DNA of 64,000 nucleotides from Calocera cornea HHB12733 (lineage: Eukaryota; Basidiomycota; Dacrymycetes; Dacrymycetales; Dacrymycetaceae), in contig KV423975.1 of NCBI GenBank assembly GCA_001632435.1, positions 105,500-169,499 of the forward strand. The letters are read 5' to 3'. The position numbers and the translations under genes were made by a program. Within the stretch, counting starts at the first letter, position 1, and each line of letters starts with the position of its first letter. The notes beneath the pieces are model-generated. The model worked only from the letters and a program-made list of their open reading frames with translations. It was not told the DNA's origin and did no database searches. Below, in pieces: positions 13,017-24,366 of the stretch.

Positions 13017-13806
13017 GACCTAACCGGACCGAATCACACATGCTGGATCTTGAAGAAAACACAATACGGGCCCATCCTACATGCCCCAGCACCCAACGGC
13101 ACACCGCATCCCACCAATGGCGACCTGTATCTTTGCACCCTTCGAGATCCTACCTTTCTTACGGCGTCATCGCTCGCAAAGAAAAGTAGACTCTACTGTG
13201 CAGCAACCGTATGCCGAGTATGATCGTGCGAGAGAGACACTATTAACTGTTGACAGACACTCGATCTTCCCAATTATGTGCCCTTATGCGTCAAGGAGGA
13301 AGAGGTACCCTCGATGCACCCTGTCTCCAAGACCATAACACTGATCTATATGCAAGACTGCGTCTCGATCCATTGCTGTAGTATACAGCGATCCACACTA
13401 CGGTATATCAAACAACAACGATCTTCCATGGCGACCTACACGACGAGAACCAATCGAATTCATTCTCGTCTCCGGGGCTTGCCCACCAATACAGCCACCC
13501 ATTTTCACTGATACCCCAGATTTTGCACTATACACGTACTACGACAAACGAAAGAGACTGAAACATCACTGGCTTTGGCTGCCCTACGGAACATGGGTAC
13601 AGGCGTACGACGGTATGGCCCATCCGGACTCAGATCATGCGCACATTCTATCCTTTGCTCGGGGAGATCCAAGATGGATAGATAAGAAGTCCTGGAATAG
13701 ACGAGTACGAATATTTGGCATCCCTGAGTCACTACGGCTCTTATATCGCTATATACTGACCATTCCTCAGATCAAACGACCATCGCCATACAAGATATCC
13801 GCATAA
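12987..13806 (+). CDS. Unrecognised plus-strand protein, probable
   Basis: The clearest part is one open frame from about 13376 to the stop at 13806, Trp/Tyr-rich with coding-like composition (for example HHWLWLPYGTWVQAYDG and DPRWIDKKSW). An upstream block from 12987 (VAIFYVQDLTGPNHTCW) looks like an earlier exon. The splice sites between 13200 and 13376 are not resolved, so the 5' half is a guess. No family is recognised. It converges on the minus-strand gene ending at 13842. Confidence 0.35.
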
Positions 13807-13841
13807 TATCAGAGTTGTACTCTTCCCATGTACTCTTGTAC

Positions 13842-14724
13842 TCAAGATAGATTGTCGAATAACAGATTGCTGTTGTCTCCGTCGAAACTCTTCATGGCCT
13901 GTGATAAAGGCATGTCTACTCTCGCTCGACCCCCCAACTCGCTCACGGTCCTTTCTATCCGACTCATGTATCGTTGGTATACCGACGCCCATGCCTTGTT
14001 CGTACGATCCGGTCTCTACACAAATACTCATGATCTCGTATCAATCAAACCAACAGATTGCAAACCTTTTCACTAAACCGCTTCCAATTAATGCGACCCA
14101 TGGGTCGTGCCTCCTCGTCAAAGGTGAGATATTCAGCTATCTCCCTGAGATCAGCTACCTTCACTCGACCCTGGGTAGATCCACTAGACTGCATTTCGGG
14201 GTTGATCTCAACAGATTCCCCTTGCTTCTTCTGCACACCTTCCAATATCGAAGGGGCAATCGACATGGGTGGTTCATCCACACTCAAGCTGATAAGCCGC
14301 TCCAACTCCTGGGGTCAGCGTATGCATCAGTGCTTATCCGCGTTCAGCTTCTACACAACGAGACATACCTCGTCTCCCATCCAACCGAACTCTACGGGCG
14401 TCTCCTCAACTACCGGTGATTGAGCCATCTGCAGACAAACAAGGACATTCACTCCAAGGATCACAACCCTTGTCATACGGACTCACCTCCACGGACAAGT
14501 CAGTAACACTATCCAACAACCACTGATCGGACACAACGTTTCCCTCAAGGCCTAACCGTGAAATCCTCTTGAATTCAGATACATCAGCACATTGTCACTG
14601 GTCTCTTACCCGGACTTTCCATTGGTGCGACATTCCTTACTCCACGACTGCCATGAAGCTGCTCCACGGTAGACAGCAAATCGAGTAATGCAGTGTGAAC
14701 GTTCGCCAGAGTACTCTGTTCCAT
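13842..14724 (-). CDS. Unrecognised multi-exon protein
   Basis: Minus-strand exons join in frame. MEQSTLANVHTALLDLL (from 14724) leads to an exon with SDQWLLDSVTDLSVEV, then EETPVEFGWMGDE joins ELERLISLSVDEPP after an intron near 14367-14305. VKVADLREIAEYLTF leads to INWKRFSEKVCNLL, and a last exon starting RPDRTNKAWASVYQRY ends DNLS and TGA at 13844-13842. The protein appears helical, soluble and acidic to neutral. I do not recognise it. The start lies 190 bp from the divergent F-box-like gene at 14914, so a shared promoter is possible. Confidence 0.5.
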
Positions 14725-14913
14725 AGCTGCACAGGATTCGACACCGTTTCCTTTCCATCTATTTATTACTTTCTGGCCCCTACCGCTTCCGCCTAACTCC
14801 TCTATAGGCCAGGGTCCACTGCGCAGTGCCCACAGACCTATGAATAAAACTCGAACCACCTCGCAACATCCCGTCCCCTCTAAGCAACACACTCGGCTAC
14901 CTCTGATTCCTCA

Positions 14914-15946
14914 ATGGATCCGGCCCGTCCAGACCGCAACCCAGAGCTCTGGCAAAACACACTAAGCTTCTGCGACCTCACCAGCCTTTGCTTGCTATCG
15001 AATGTATCACAGTCATGGCGCCACTTCATCAAACTTTATATCAAGTTACGTTGGGATCTCGATGCCGCTTTGCAGGAATTCGTGCCTGATCCTGCCGTGT
15101 TTCGCACGCTACTCGCTCGCACGTCCGCCGTCCTCACCGGGGAATTCACTCTAGCGTTTCTGATAGAACGCTCCACATCAAATGCCACCCTTCAGATAAG
15201 CACGACGTCTCCATACGGCAAGGAATGGCTGGATCACCTCGTTCATCGTGGGTACCAACTCATATCTCATCATCCGGATGAACCCTGGAGAGGTATCATG
15301 CCTGTTCCCATCCAAGTGGCGGAAGGCTATCCTGAGCGTATCACTGCCGGTAAGCTTCCAACACTTCCAAATGGCATCCCGTGTTCTCATAATTATAGCA
15401 TTTAATCTCCAACGCGGAAAGAACGCCGTTCAGCTCTTTACCTATTGCCGGGGCGTTGATCCATCCATCGTCGCTATCAATGCTCCAGCATGTACGTAAT
15501 CCAACTACTTCAAGTGATGCTGCTCATGTGTATCTTCAGCATCCCTGATGAACTTTATCACGTGGAACCAAGCCTTCTGTCTGTATGCCGCAGCGACGCT
15601 GAGACGGGGAATTTCCCTCAACCTCACAAATGGGCCTCCGTCGATCGCAGAAGGCAAGAACATACACCGCGCATATCAAGCCGGCCTGCACATCATAGAC
15701 CGCCTCGACACTAAGTCTAATCATGTTTGTCTGTTCGAACCTCTCGTCCGTCACACTTTTGACTCCATGACGTGCATCCTCGACTTGGAGCACGACCACA
15801 TCTTCTACCGAGACACATGCCACCATCCCCTCAGAGGCAATCACTCTTGGCGGTTACGGACCGATGCTTCCGGCCTCGCACGTATACCGACAAAATGGGT
15901 ACTCTATTTTCATACAGAAACATCACTGTTTCCCCGCTCTGCATAA
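14914..15946 (+). CDS. F-box-like agaricomycete protein with MNFITW motif (copy 1)
   Basis: The N-terminus (PELWQNTLSFCDLTSLCLLS, then VSQSWRHFI) looks like an F-box. A segment VFRTLLARTSAVLTGEFTLAF follows; in agaricomycetes this pattern marks a large family of unknown function, possibly nucleotidyltransferase-like. The hallmark MNFITWNQAF comes next. Exons join in frame: the first intron starts GTAAGC after RITA and ends TTATAG; the second starts GTACGT after AINAPA and ends TTCAG, giving SSLMNFITW. Total about 300 residues with no internal stop. A related copy follows at 16351. F-box proteins usually recruit substrates to SCF ubiquitin ligases, but that role is inferred here only from the N-terminal look. 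Confidence 0.6.
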
Positions 15947-16350
15947 TCTCTTAATCTTATCATCTCTTGCTCCTTCTCGGATCATGTTGATCTTATCATA
16001 TCCCATTCCTTCGTCTATGTTCCCACAATCCCACCTGCCCTTAGCCATCGTCCAATCACAATCTCCGCCTGGTGAAAAGAAGACGACGTTGCTTCCATCT
16101 GCTACGCACAAATATAACATACATGTTTCCTTCTGAGATACCTCCATCGACACCTGAAACACGTCATCAAGATCTGCCGCGCGATGATTGCCCGGCGTTC
16201 ATGGCGCGATATCAACGGAAGTAAAATGTACGCTAACTTCCGCCCTAGAAAAACCCGCAACGTTTGTTCTAAAGAACATGCCTTGGGATCTACTGACATG
16301 ACAGCTACTTCCCGCTTTTACCCTCCGTATACCCTCCGTACTACCAAGAG

Positions 16351-17442
16351 ATGTCACAGACACTGTCACCAACCAACCGGTCCGACGTCCTCTTTTTCCC
16401 CGGGAATATGGAAGTATTCCTGACTGTCTCCCCAATACCATTACTCCTCGTTCTGGCTCGAACATGCTCCAGCATGCGAGCAGCCATCCTGGATCACATA
16501 TCTTCTGCAATTCGTCTCGATCAACTCTTGTTGGCTTACGGATTAGACCCCATATCCTTTCATGCCCTAATGCGTCGCTATGGGGTTGTGATAGCAGGCC
16601 CCTCCGCCCTGGACCTCCTCTCGAAGCGACCGATCCTAACCCAACAGCCCCTACACCTATACGCTCCAAGACCACACGGCATGAAAGTGGCCCAATATCT
16701 CCTCAATCACAGTATGTACATGGCGACAGCCAAGTGACAATCGCTCATGATCGCTCACGATCCCAACAGACGGTCGCATGTGCGACCCAGGAGCCAACCT
16801 CCCCCCCGACACAGAAGCACCTATCCTCCCACGAAGCAGAGAGATAACGACAAGTCCGCTACTGAATTACCGATAGAGCCTCGGACTGACCTCCTTCCCT
16901 TTTCTGACAGTCACTACCTTCGAACTAAGGCACAATCATCTTCGCTTGCACTTGATTATTCCCCGGTACACAATTACCGCCGCAATACTTCACCTACCCT
17001 CGAGTGTGTGCATATCATTCAACCCGAAACCTTTGCTGATACCTTCAAACAATTAGCTGCCGAAATGAATTTCATCACGTGGGACCGAGCTTTCGCGCTG
17101 TATCCTCGAGCGACATTTTGCGCGTCTACCGCCCTCATCCTTAGGCGCGCCCAGGCCGCCGTACATCCCATAGATCCACCACAATATCTACAATCTATCC
17201 ACCTCAGTCATCATACACCCGAACAGTCTCCGGCTTTCCCAGCAGGACTCAGGTGGGTCGGGGACGACGCAACCTGGATTCTTGAGCTCTCACGCAACTC
17301 CGGTTCAAACCACACGTCAAGAGCTCGACGCTGGTGGGATGAATTCCACGACGCATGGTCATTGGAAACCACCACAGGCGGTCTCTCTCATCATCGATAC
17401 ATCAACATTCCTACGGTTCGGCACGATGTAGATGTACACTGA
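16351..17442 (+). CDS. F-box-like agaricomycete protein with MNFITW motif (copy 2)
   Basis: Paralog of the upstream gene. It has a hydrophobic F-box-like segment (PIPLLLVLARTCSSMRAAIL), then FHALMRRYGVVIAGPSALDLL, which aligns with FRTLLARTSAVLTGEFTLAF of copy 1, then MNFITWDRAFALYPRATF in the last exon. Exon 1 ends near 16711 at a GTATGT donor; the following exon structure up to 16900 is not fully resolved. The catalytic-type SDLDLY residues seen in better-kept family members are not obvious in either copy. The start at 16351 (MSQTLSPTNR) is the first Met before the F-box-like segment; an upstream exon is possible. Confidence 0.5.
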
Positions 17443-17962
17443 AGTCCATTTACAGTTATGTTAGATGCTTTTCCACATGTAATCATGACTACCATTGTCA
17501 AACCCTGGAGTAACAAGTCGCGATACCTCTACTTAGGTTTGTGTGATAACATGTTCAGGAAACCGCGATATCGAGTGCTGCCTGCTGAAGTCCGCGTCGC
17601 TAGGAGCGCACCGACTCACTTCCTGCATATACACAACCATCGTCGGTAGCCCATTGCCCAAGCGTAGATGCCCCAGACGATCCACTTCCCGCATGCTGTG
17701 CTCGACTAGCATCTAATTACATGATACAAACACAAGCTGCAGTTCCTGATCTTCCCGTGCGGCCCAAGTCTCCACTAACCAAGATCGTAATCACAAATCA
17801 ACGCGAGGTAGCTTGTCGCGTCATTCGGACGTGCTACAGCATCACCCACGTGACTCCCCCAATGCGCACCGCTGCATCCCGATGTACGCGTACACGCACG
17901 CGCCTCTCTTCCTTCCTTCCTCCGTCCATCTACTCTACGCGATAGACAACGTTGCATTCACC
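17443..17962. other. No clear gene
   Basis: Intergenic stretch between the second F-box-like gene and the RAD1 candidate. Only short unrelated frames are present. Confidence 0.5.
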
Positions 17963-19433
17963 ATGGTCGGTCCACTCTACCCAGCACAACGGTATCTGAT
18001 GACATATACTATACAGGCTTTCGTCGCCTACGTGACGGATGCGCACTTCTTCGCACTCGCTATCTTACCTACTTTTCTCGATGGAACAGATGTATGCGCC
18101 TTTCAATCACCTTTCCGTTTCCCAATACTAACGCCTATGACTTTACTAGACTGCACACCTCCTTGTCACAACCGAGGGGATGTACTTCTCTACTAAGGAC
18201 GAGAAAGATGTACACGGTAAGTCAGCGATATTCCACTTGTCTCTCCTGGCCTCAAGCCTCCAAGCAGCCTCAGTATATCTGCCCAAAGCATGCTTCCGGT
18301 ACTGGCATACAGATCTCCTGCCCACTGGAGGCACTGGTTACACTTCAAAGATCCACTTATCTTCTATCGCTTCACTGCTCCGCTGGTACCTCGGAGTACC
18401 TGATTCTACCCACGCTGATAGTGCTCGATTCACATTGCGCACGAACACGACAACCCTCTCCACCCCCTCTCTGCTAGCATTTTTCAATCGTAAGAATCGA
18501 GTCACCCTTCAGATCTCCTGGATGGGTGAAGAGTCCGACCTTTGCTTCACATGGTGGGTGCCTCCTCTCCCTCCAATCATCATCTAACCACACCTCTCCA
18601 GCACCAATCCCACTTCGCATCGTCATATCGGCGCGGTCCGCTACCCAATGGCCACTAAGGTAGTCGATCCGTCCGCACCAGATGTTCCATTCGACCTGGA
18701 AAACACGTACGCTCGCGTTTCAAACCCCCTGCCGTCTAATGTTCACCATCATTCCTCCACTACAGTAACATCGACCTCTCCCTTACATCAACTGCTTTGC
18801 GGCAAGCTATTGCATCGACCTCCTCGACTCAATCTACCATTACGATTCATTTCCTTCCACGGGCTATCACTGCAATCTATACCGCCATCTCCTCCAACTC
18901 CAACAATCCTGTCCACCTAGATATATGCATCCGCGCACAACTGCCCGCTCCGATCAGCTTCAGGTATATACATAACTTTTCTTACGCCTAAGCAACCCCC
19001 CCCTTCTCTACCACGCTCACACACTATCAGGTACAATAATACTTCACTATCATCCCTTTTACCCGCTCTCGACGTTTCACATAAACTCCGTGTGCGCGCT
19101 GATTCGCAAGGCCTCCTCCGCATCGATTCTATTATCGCTTTTCACAACCTCCATTCTCAACTGCTATCTACTACTAATGCCACCATTACTCACATGGTAA
19201 CCGCCTCCCACTTCATTGACTATGTTACGCTTCCTTACCTCGGGGATTCTGCAACAGATAAAGTCCATCCCCTGACAGTCCACGCACTCCGTCCTACCGA
19301 ACGAGCATGCTTTACCCTCTCATCTGATTCTCAACCGAATCGGGTATTCAATTCATCGATTCCTTTAACCATTCTCACAGCAGAATCCACTATGGCTCCA
19401 CTATGGCTCCACCATGTAAGGACCCACAATTAG
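17963..19433 (+). CDS. Divergent RAD1-like checkpoint clamp subunit (9-1-1 complex)
   Basis: RAD1 forms the PCNA-like 9-1-1 clamp with RAD9 and HUS1 and signals DNA damage in the nucleus. Splicing restores a RAD1-type order: FVAYVTDAHFFALAI; after an intron starting GTATGC near 18091, TAHLLVTTEGMYFSTKDEKD; after the next intron, ASVYLPKACFRYW; then HLSSIASLLRWYLGV; NRKNRVTLQIS; DLSLTSTALRQAIASTSS; and finally LLPALDVSHKLRVRADSQG before FIDYVTLP. The last piece fits the family pattern in which a basic RxD..G segment precedes the C-terminal strand. Similarity is by eye only, and HUS1 was the other candidate considered. The C-terminal tail after YVTLP is long and low in structure. The start at 17963 is tentative; Met at 17999 is the alternative. 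Confidence 0.55.
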
Positions 19434-19489
19434 TTACCGTACTGTTCATACTGGTATCAAACTCGCAATACATGCCGTCATGATATGGA

Positions 19490-20900
19490 CCCCTAGAGCA
19501 CCGTATTAGCCTCCGTTGGCCAGGCTACCCGGAGGGTTTTCCTATTGTGTACAAGCGGGATCAAATTGGTGATTGGAAGCAGAGCAGATAACGGAAGTAA
19601 TTGGTCAAGGGGAGGCAAGAAAAGCAAAGGAGGGAAGTAACATATTGAGTGCAAATAGAGGCGATGGGGGACGGAGATATAGCCGGAAGTAGAATATATG
19701 GCGGAAGCCAAAAAAACTCGGCGGAAGTAAAAATGAAAGCGGAAGTAAACAGTGAGCAGAAGCGAGTTATTTCCTAGGATAGCACCTGTCCGGAGGCGAA
19801 ATGACTGAGATAGCACTCCGGGTGCAGTTTCCTCTAATAGCACCTTCTTGGGCGGGCAAATCGCCTGTGGCGCACCCTAGATACCTCCGCCTTGCCAAGA
19901 ACTTATTTTTCAGACTCAGCAGCCCGTTAAGTGTGAGGTTCTGACGGCACAATATGGGATATTTTTGGAGGATTATTGGCTGCTCAATTCTCACCCAAGC
20001 CAATGTAAAGCTATTGTGCTTTGAAGCGTTACAATCAAAAAGGCGAGTTGTTGCGACACTAAGGCATTCTCTTACGTTGCACCGTGCGTGCTACTCTTTG
20101 AGAATCTGCTTCCTTGGGGAGAAGAATTACTTCCCTCTTGACTTGACAAGCCCGCTTCGCATCCGTTGGGGGCTAAGGTCAGCTCAGGACTTAAAAGTGC
20201 TACTGGAGGAAAAATGCTGCCGGAGTGCTACTTCAGTCTTTCCGCCTCCGGACAGGTGCTATCCTAGGAATTACCTCGAGCAGAAGCAGCCCGCCAAGCG
20301 GAAGTAAAAATATAGTAGATGTAAATCTGAGGAGATAAACATTTCCCGAATCCACTTGGTTCCTTCTGGGACGTTGTTTCCCAAGTACTTTCATCCGCTC
20401 GATAGTTTACTTCCGCGAATCTCTTCATTTTAGCTAACTTATCTACTTCCGCTACTCAATGTGCTATGGCTATCCAATTAATGTGCTTCCCTCAAGTCTT
20501 TTGCTTCCGCATTGGTGTGGGCACTGGCCATTTGGCTTGCCTCCGTCCATTCAGTTTTGCATCCGCCGATGTATGTACTTCCGCCGTGCATTCTGATTTG
20601 GATCCGTTAAAGCATGTACAATTGAGTGACTAGGCGGAAACAAATGGGGCCGTGGAAGTAAATCGGCAGGCGGAAACAAGCATGCTACCGGAAGCAGGTT
20701 AGCAAGGGGAATCAAATGCGGAGACAAACTGTGTTCTGGAAGCGAAACATTGAAGTGGACGTATAAGTCTGAGCGGGACCACAGCGGAAGTAAATATTTG
20801 AAAGCTCCCGAACAGACGAGATAGCAATCGTGGCATACTTGCAACAGGGATGTGCGCTGGAGAGCGAGTCTGGGGAACGGGAGCACGGGAGCACGGGAAC
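19490..20900. repeat. Island of CGGAAGTAA-type motifs with strand switches
   Basis: Gene-free, comparatively AT-rich DNA. It carries many variants of GCGGAAGTAAA between about 19570 and 19760 and again at 20640-20800, and the reverse complement TTACTTCCGC / TGCTTCCG between about 20350 and 20600. Spacing is often 15-30 bp. Motif orientation therefore changes at least twice. A 516 bp MITE interrupts the island. A similar array lies at 40100-40900. The function is unknown; clustered subterminal transposase-binding motifs of a non-autonomous element would look like this. Confidence 0.6.
19763..20278. mobile_element. hAT-like MITE, 516 bp, 8 bp target duplication
   Basis: The left end (19763 on) reads CGAGTTATTTCCTAGGATAG and the right end, read on the other strand from 20278, CGAGGTAATTCCTAGGATAG. 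The match continues through CACCTGTCCGGAGGCG and CACTCCGG for about 85-90 bp at roughly 80% identity. Both ends are flanked directly by AGCAGAAG (19755-19762 and 20279-20286). An 8 bp duplication with long inverted repeats fits a non-autonomous hAT element. No transposase frame lies inside. TAGCAC recurs within each arm. Confidence 0.8.
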
Positions 20901-21235
20901 GAGGTTACCAGTTACAACCGTACCGTACTAGCAAGAAGTGCGCGTGCAAATGCTTGGGCGGCGGGGAGACGTGTTTAGACGTTTGGGTTTGAGCGGAGCC
21001 GTAGGTACCGAACAGCGGGAGTTTTGTGCGAAGAAAACACGGCCTCCAGATCCATAACTACTCTGTGTGCAGCAGGGTCCGGTGGCTCGCATCCTATCAA
21101 GGCAATCATGCAAACCGTCTCAGTAGACAGGCAGACAACCGCAGTATTCTCAGATACAGAACAAAACGAATACTTTGTGAAGAACGAGGCCAATAAAGAT
21201 AAAATGCAAGGTACGCCTTGTCCTGTTCCCGGCCT

Positions 21236-24200
21236 TTAATCCCATTCGATGCCAGCTTTGTTGCGATGTGTCTCCTTCTTCAACCACTTCATGGCACGCT
21301 TGTCGTCTTCCAACAACGGCGCCAAGCTAACGCGACACCGAGTGTTATGATCCTACGAGTGGTCAGCGTTGGTTCGTTCAGAAGACACCTCGCCATGTTC
21401 ACTTTTAACCAGGCCCGTTCTTCTTTAGTCAACAACTCCTCCTTCACCATCTTTGTTTGGATAGGAACCTGGGTGAACCGCTCAAAGCCGAGCCAAATGT
21501 CGCCCCCGAACTGGCCCTTGGTCTAGCAGAGAACGTGTTTGCGTTGTACGGACTCTTTGAGCGGTTCACTGACCTCTACGCGGCGCACAACAAGGGCACT
21601 CTCTATCCGCACACCAAAATGCCCTTCTTGGTCTACAATGTATCAGAAAGTGAGTTATCCGAGTTTAGCGGTGAACTTACAGAAGCCAGGTTCGTTGGTG
21701 AGGACGTGCCCCGGGCGGAAGGGCTCGCCAATACCGAAACCTTGCGGTCCTGAGAAACATCATAAAGTCTACAGCCTGCGATCAAAAGCGCAACATTTGC
21801 GAACCTTCGTGTACCTGTCAGCTCCCCGGTAAGCATTGTTCGACAGCTATTCAGCGGCGGCACGCTTACGTTAAGATATTGGCCATAGCCGTGCCCAGTA
21901 CCGTGCTGAAAGGATGTTAGACCACCTCCCCACCTCGAAGTATTCCTAGCCTTACCCCGTAATTTAAGCTACATAACACGCGTCAGCTGTCGCCTGACCG
22001 ATGTGACAGATGAGCCTCACCCGTCTTTCCAAAGAGCTTGACGGGCCAGCGTGTCAAGCTGAGCGCCTGTCGTACCTTCGGGGAAGATGGCTGTGTCGAT
22101 AGCAATCTTGCGCGGAACTATTAGCTCTGAGACCTCGTTGCCGATGAAAGCACACACATGACCCTGGAGAACCCGGGTATAGGCCTCCATCTGTTCATCC
22201 GTCGGTGTTCCGAAGTGGTACGTGCGGGTTGTGTCACACGTTCCGTCTCGGTAGTTGCCACCAGAGTCGCTATAAGGTGACACTTGTTACTCAGAGATGA
22301 CGGAACAATGCATTAATACTCACATCAGATATGGCGCATCGATGCCAATGAAAGAAGTAGCATTGCGCTGGGGGGCATAGTGCGGCAATGCTGATGCGTA
22401 ACGAGGCCATGATGAATAACAGGGGCAACCTTACCCAGTCACTTGCTCACCTGCGTTTGGCCCATATGCAGATATATTCTCATACGCCAGTCCCATGAAG
22501 TTCTCATTCTGCTGGCGGTACTCAGTGAGCTTTTCGCCCGCCTCCCATTCGGTGATCTTGCGACCCTTCTTCACTATCGCCTCTTCCAACCAGGCTAGCC
22601 AACGGGCCTAGGAAGAAGTCAGCGAAACCTGGCCCATCCGCACTATCAGGAAACGGCCTACCATGGCGACCCCATCTCGTAGATATGCCTCCCGAAATCC
22701 GGCAATCTCGACTTCGTTCTTGATCGCCTTGGCCCTTTCAATCTCAGAGTGTATTAACACTTCGAGTTTTGTCTATTTGAAATCAATTCAGGAGCTGTGC
22801 ATCACGGGAGGTTTGTTGCTCTCACCGAGAAGAGAGTGGCGGTAATGGCATAGGCCGTCTTGTTGGAGAGGAGCACTTTACCGCTTGTTGCGTTCTCCTT
22901 CCGGAGGAAGGCCCAGATTCCCTCATATGGTTCGAACGTGATGCCGTGAATCTTCAGGTGCGCCTTGGTGCCGTCCGAGAGCTTGGATGAGTCTACAAAA
23001 AGTATGGCACGGTCCATATCGACGAAACCATAACTGCGGAAGACTGGGTTATACTCGACATCTGCTCCTCGAAGGTTGAACAGCCATGCAATTTCATCCA
23101 AAGCAGAGACCAGGTATGCGGTACAGCCAGGCCGGGTAGCAATGAATGAGCGAAGTTCCGCAATCTTCTCTCTCGGGTTTCGACCAGCAAACCCGACCGG
23201 ATGGATGACGACGGGGCTCTTGCTTCGTAAGGGTCTATCCGTCCATATCGTATCAACTAGATTACGCCGAGGGAAAACCAGCTTAGAAGTCTTCTTTGTG
23301 AGTTGAGAGGATAGCGAGATGGCCATAGCTATTGAAGGGTCGTTGGAGTCTGTCAGTGTCTTGAACATTGTCATAGCAGGATTACTGACCCCGTGAGAGT
23401 AGGCGAGGGTCAACGCCAACTTGACTCCCGGCAGGAAGATCCTACGAAGAGAACCATGAAGATCAGATCGCTTTGATTTGAATTCTAGGTCACTTACGGT
23501 GACATACTCATCCCACCGTTTGACACCTGGCAGACCAACTTTGTACAGCGTCCAGTTGCTGTCCAGCTGCCGGCGAGCTTGAATATAGTATCGAGAATCC
23601 GTAAACAGGACCGCGGAGGTGAGACCAACGACAGCGACCCCAGCGGACCCAGAAAACCTAGTGTTGTCTGCGGTGAGGACCTCGCTGTTATACAAGGAAG
23701 AGTTTGCTAACCCAGATATGAATTGACGCCTCTTATCAGAGTCAGCGACATATTCGGACTGATGTTCATCCTCGGACGGGACGATACTGCGATTACATGA
23801 GCACATCTCGACTACACGGGAAGCTGACCTACTTACTAATATCCAATCTTCGCTTCGGCAAACAAGGCTCGCAGCGCAGTAAGACGCTCCGTACTGTCTA
23901 CTCGAAGTTGAGAGCTGGATGTGGATATATTTGAAAGGGTAGAGTGGGCCGTAGACATGGTTTGCATGGTAGAAGTCGTCTTCATAGTTGAGGCAGACAG
24001 GTGAGACGACTTGGAGGCATATGTCATCTTAGATGCCGCACTGTTGGATCGCGATAACGTCGGTAGCTCTGCCGCCGCTGAGGATCGGGACACCACGGCC
24101 GGCCGTGTGGGTAGCGCAGACGTCTTGCTTGCTAAGCTGGTACTGCTTGAAGCGGCTGAACCAGATGAGCGAATGGACGTCGCGGAGAGTTGTGGCGTTA

Positions 24201-24366
24201 GAACAGGACGGGCAGGATTGGGCTTTCTGAGGGTAGAGCGCCTGGATAAAGCACCCTCCGACTCTTTCTCGACACTCCCACTACGCCTGGTGTTGTTGGA
24301 ATCTGACCGCTGAAGCTCGACAACATGGACCTTTTCGGTGCTCTTGGCCGTCGCATAGGTCGACAT
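21236..24366 (-). CDS. Xaa-Pro aminopeptidase (creatinase/M24B family)
   Basis: Metallopeptidase that removes an N-terminal residue preceding proline. After a roughly 165-residue Ser/Thr-rich N-terminal extension come [18 protein letters not shown] and, after an intron, [14 protein letters not shown], the conserved creatinase-type N-domain start. [10 protein letters not shown] and [13 protein letters not shown] follow. The catalytic domain has both metal Asp ([16 protein letters not shown]), [17 protein letters not shown], and NEPGFY, then an [10 protein letters not shown] segment carrying a metal Glu; it ends KAGIEWD and TAA at 21238-21236. VHEG is supplied by a 10-nt exon at 21805-21814 between two 55 bp introns, without which the frame appears broken. 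I chose Met at 24366 (MSTYATAKS); Met at 24540 would add a Cys/Pro-rich stretch that does not look real. At least eight exons. Confidence 0.88.

Noticed and set aside
21725..21880. Apparent frameshift and loss of the conserved His after [12 protein letters not shown] in the aminopeptidase
   Set aside because: Resolved by a 10-nt exon with proper splice sites on both sides; the spliced protein reads through normally.
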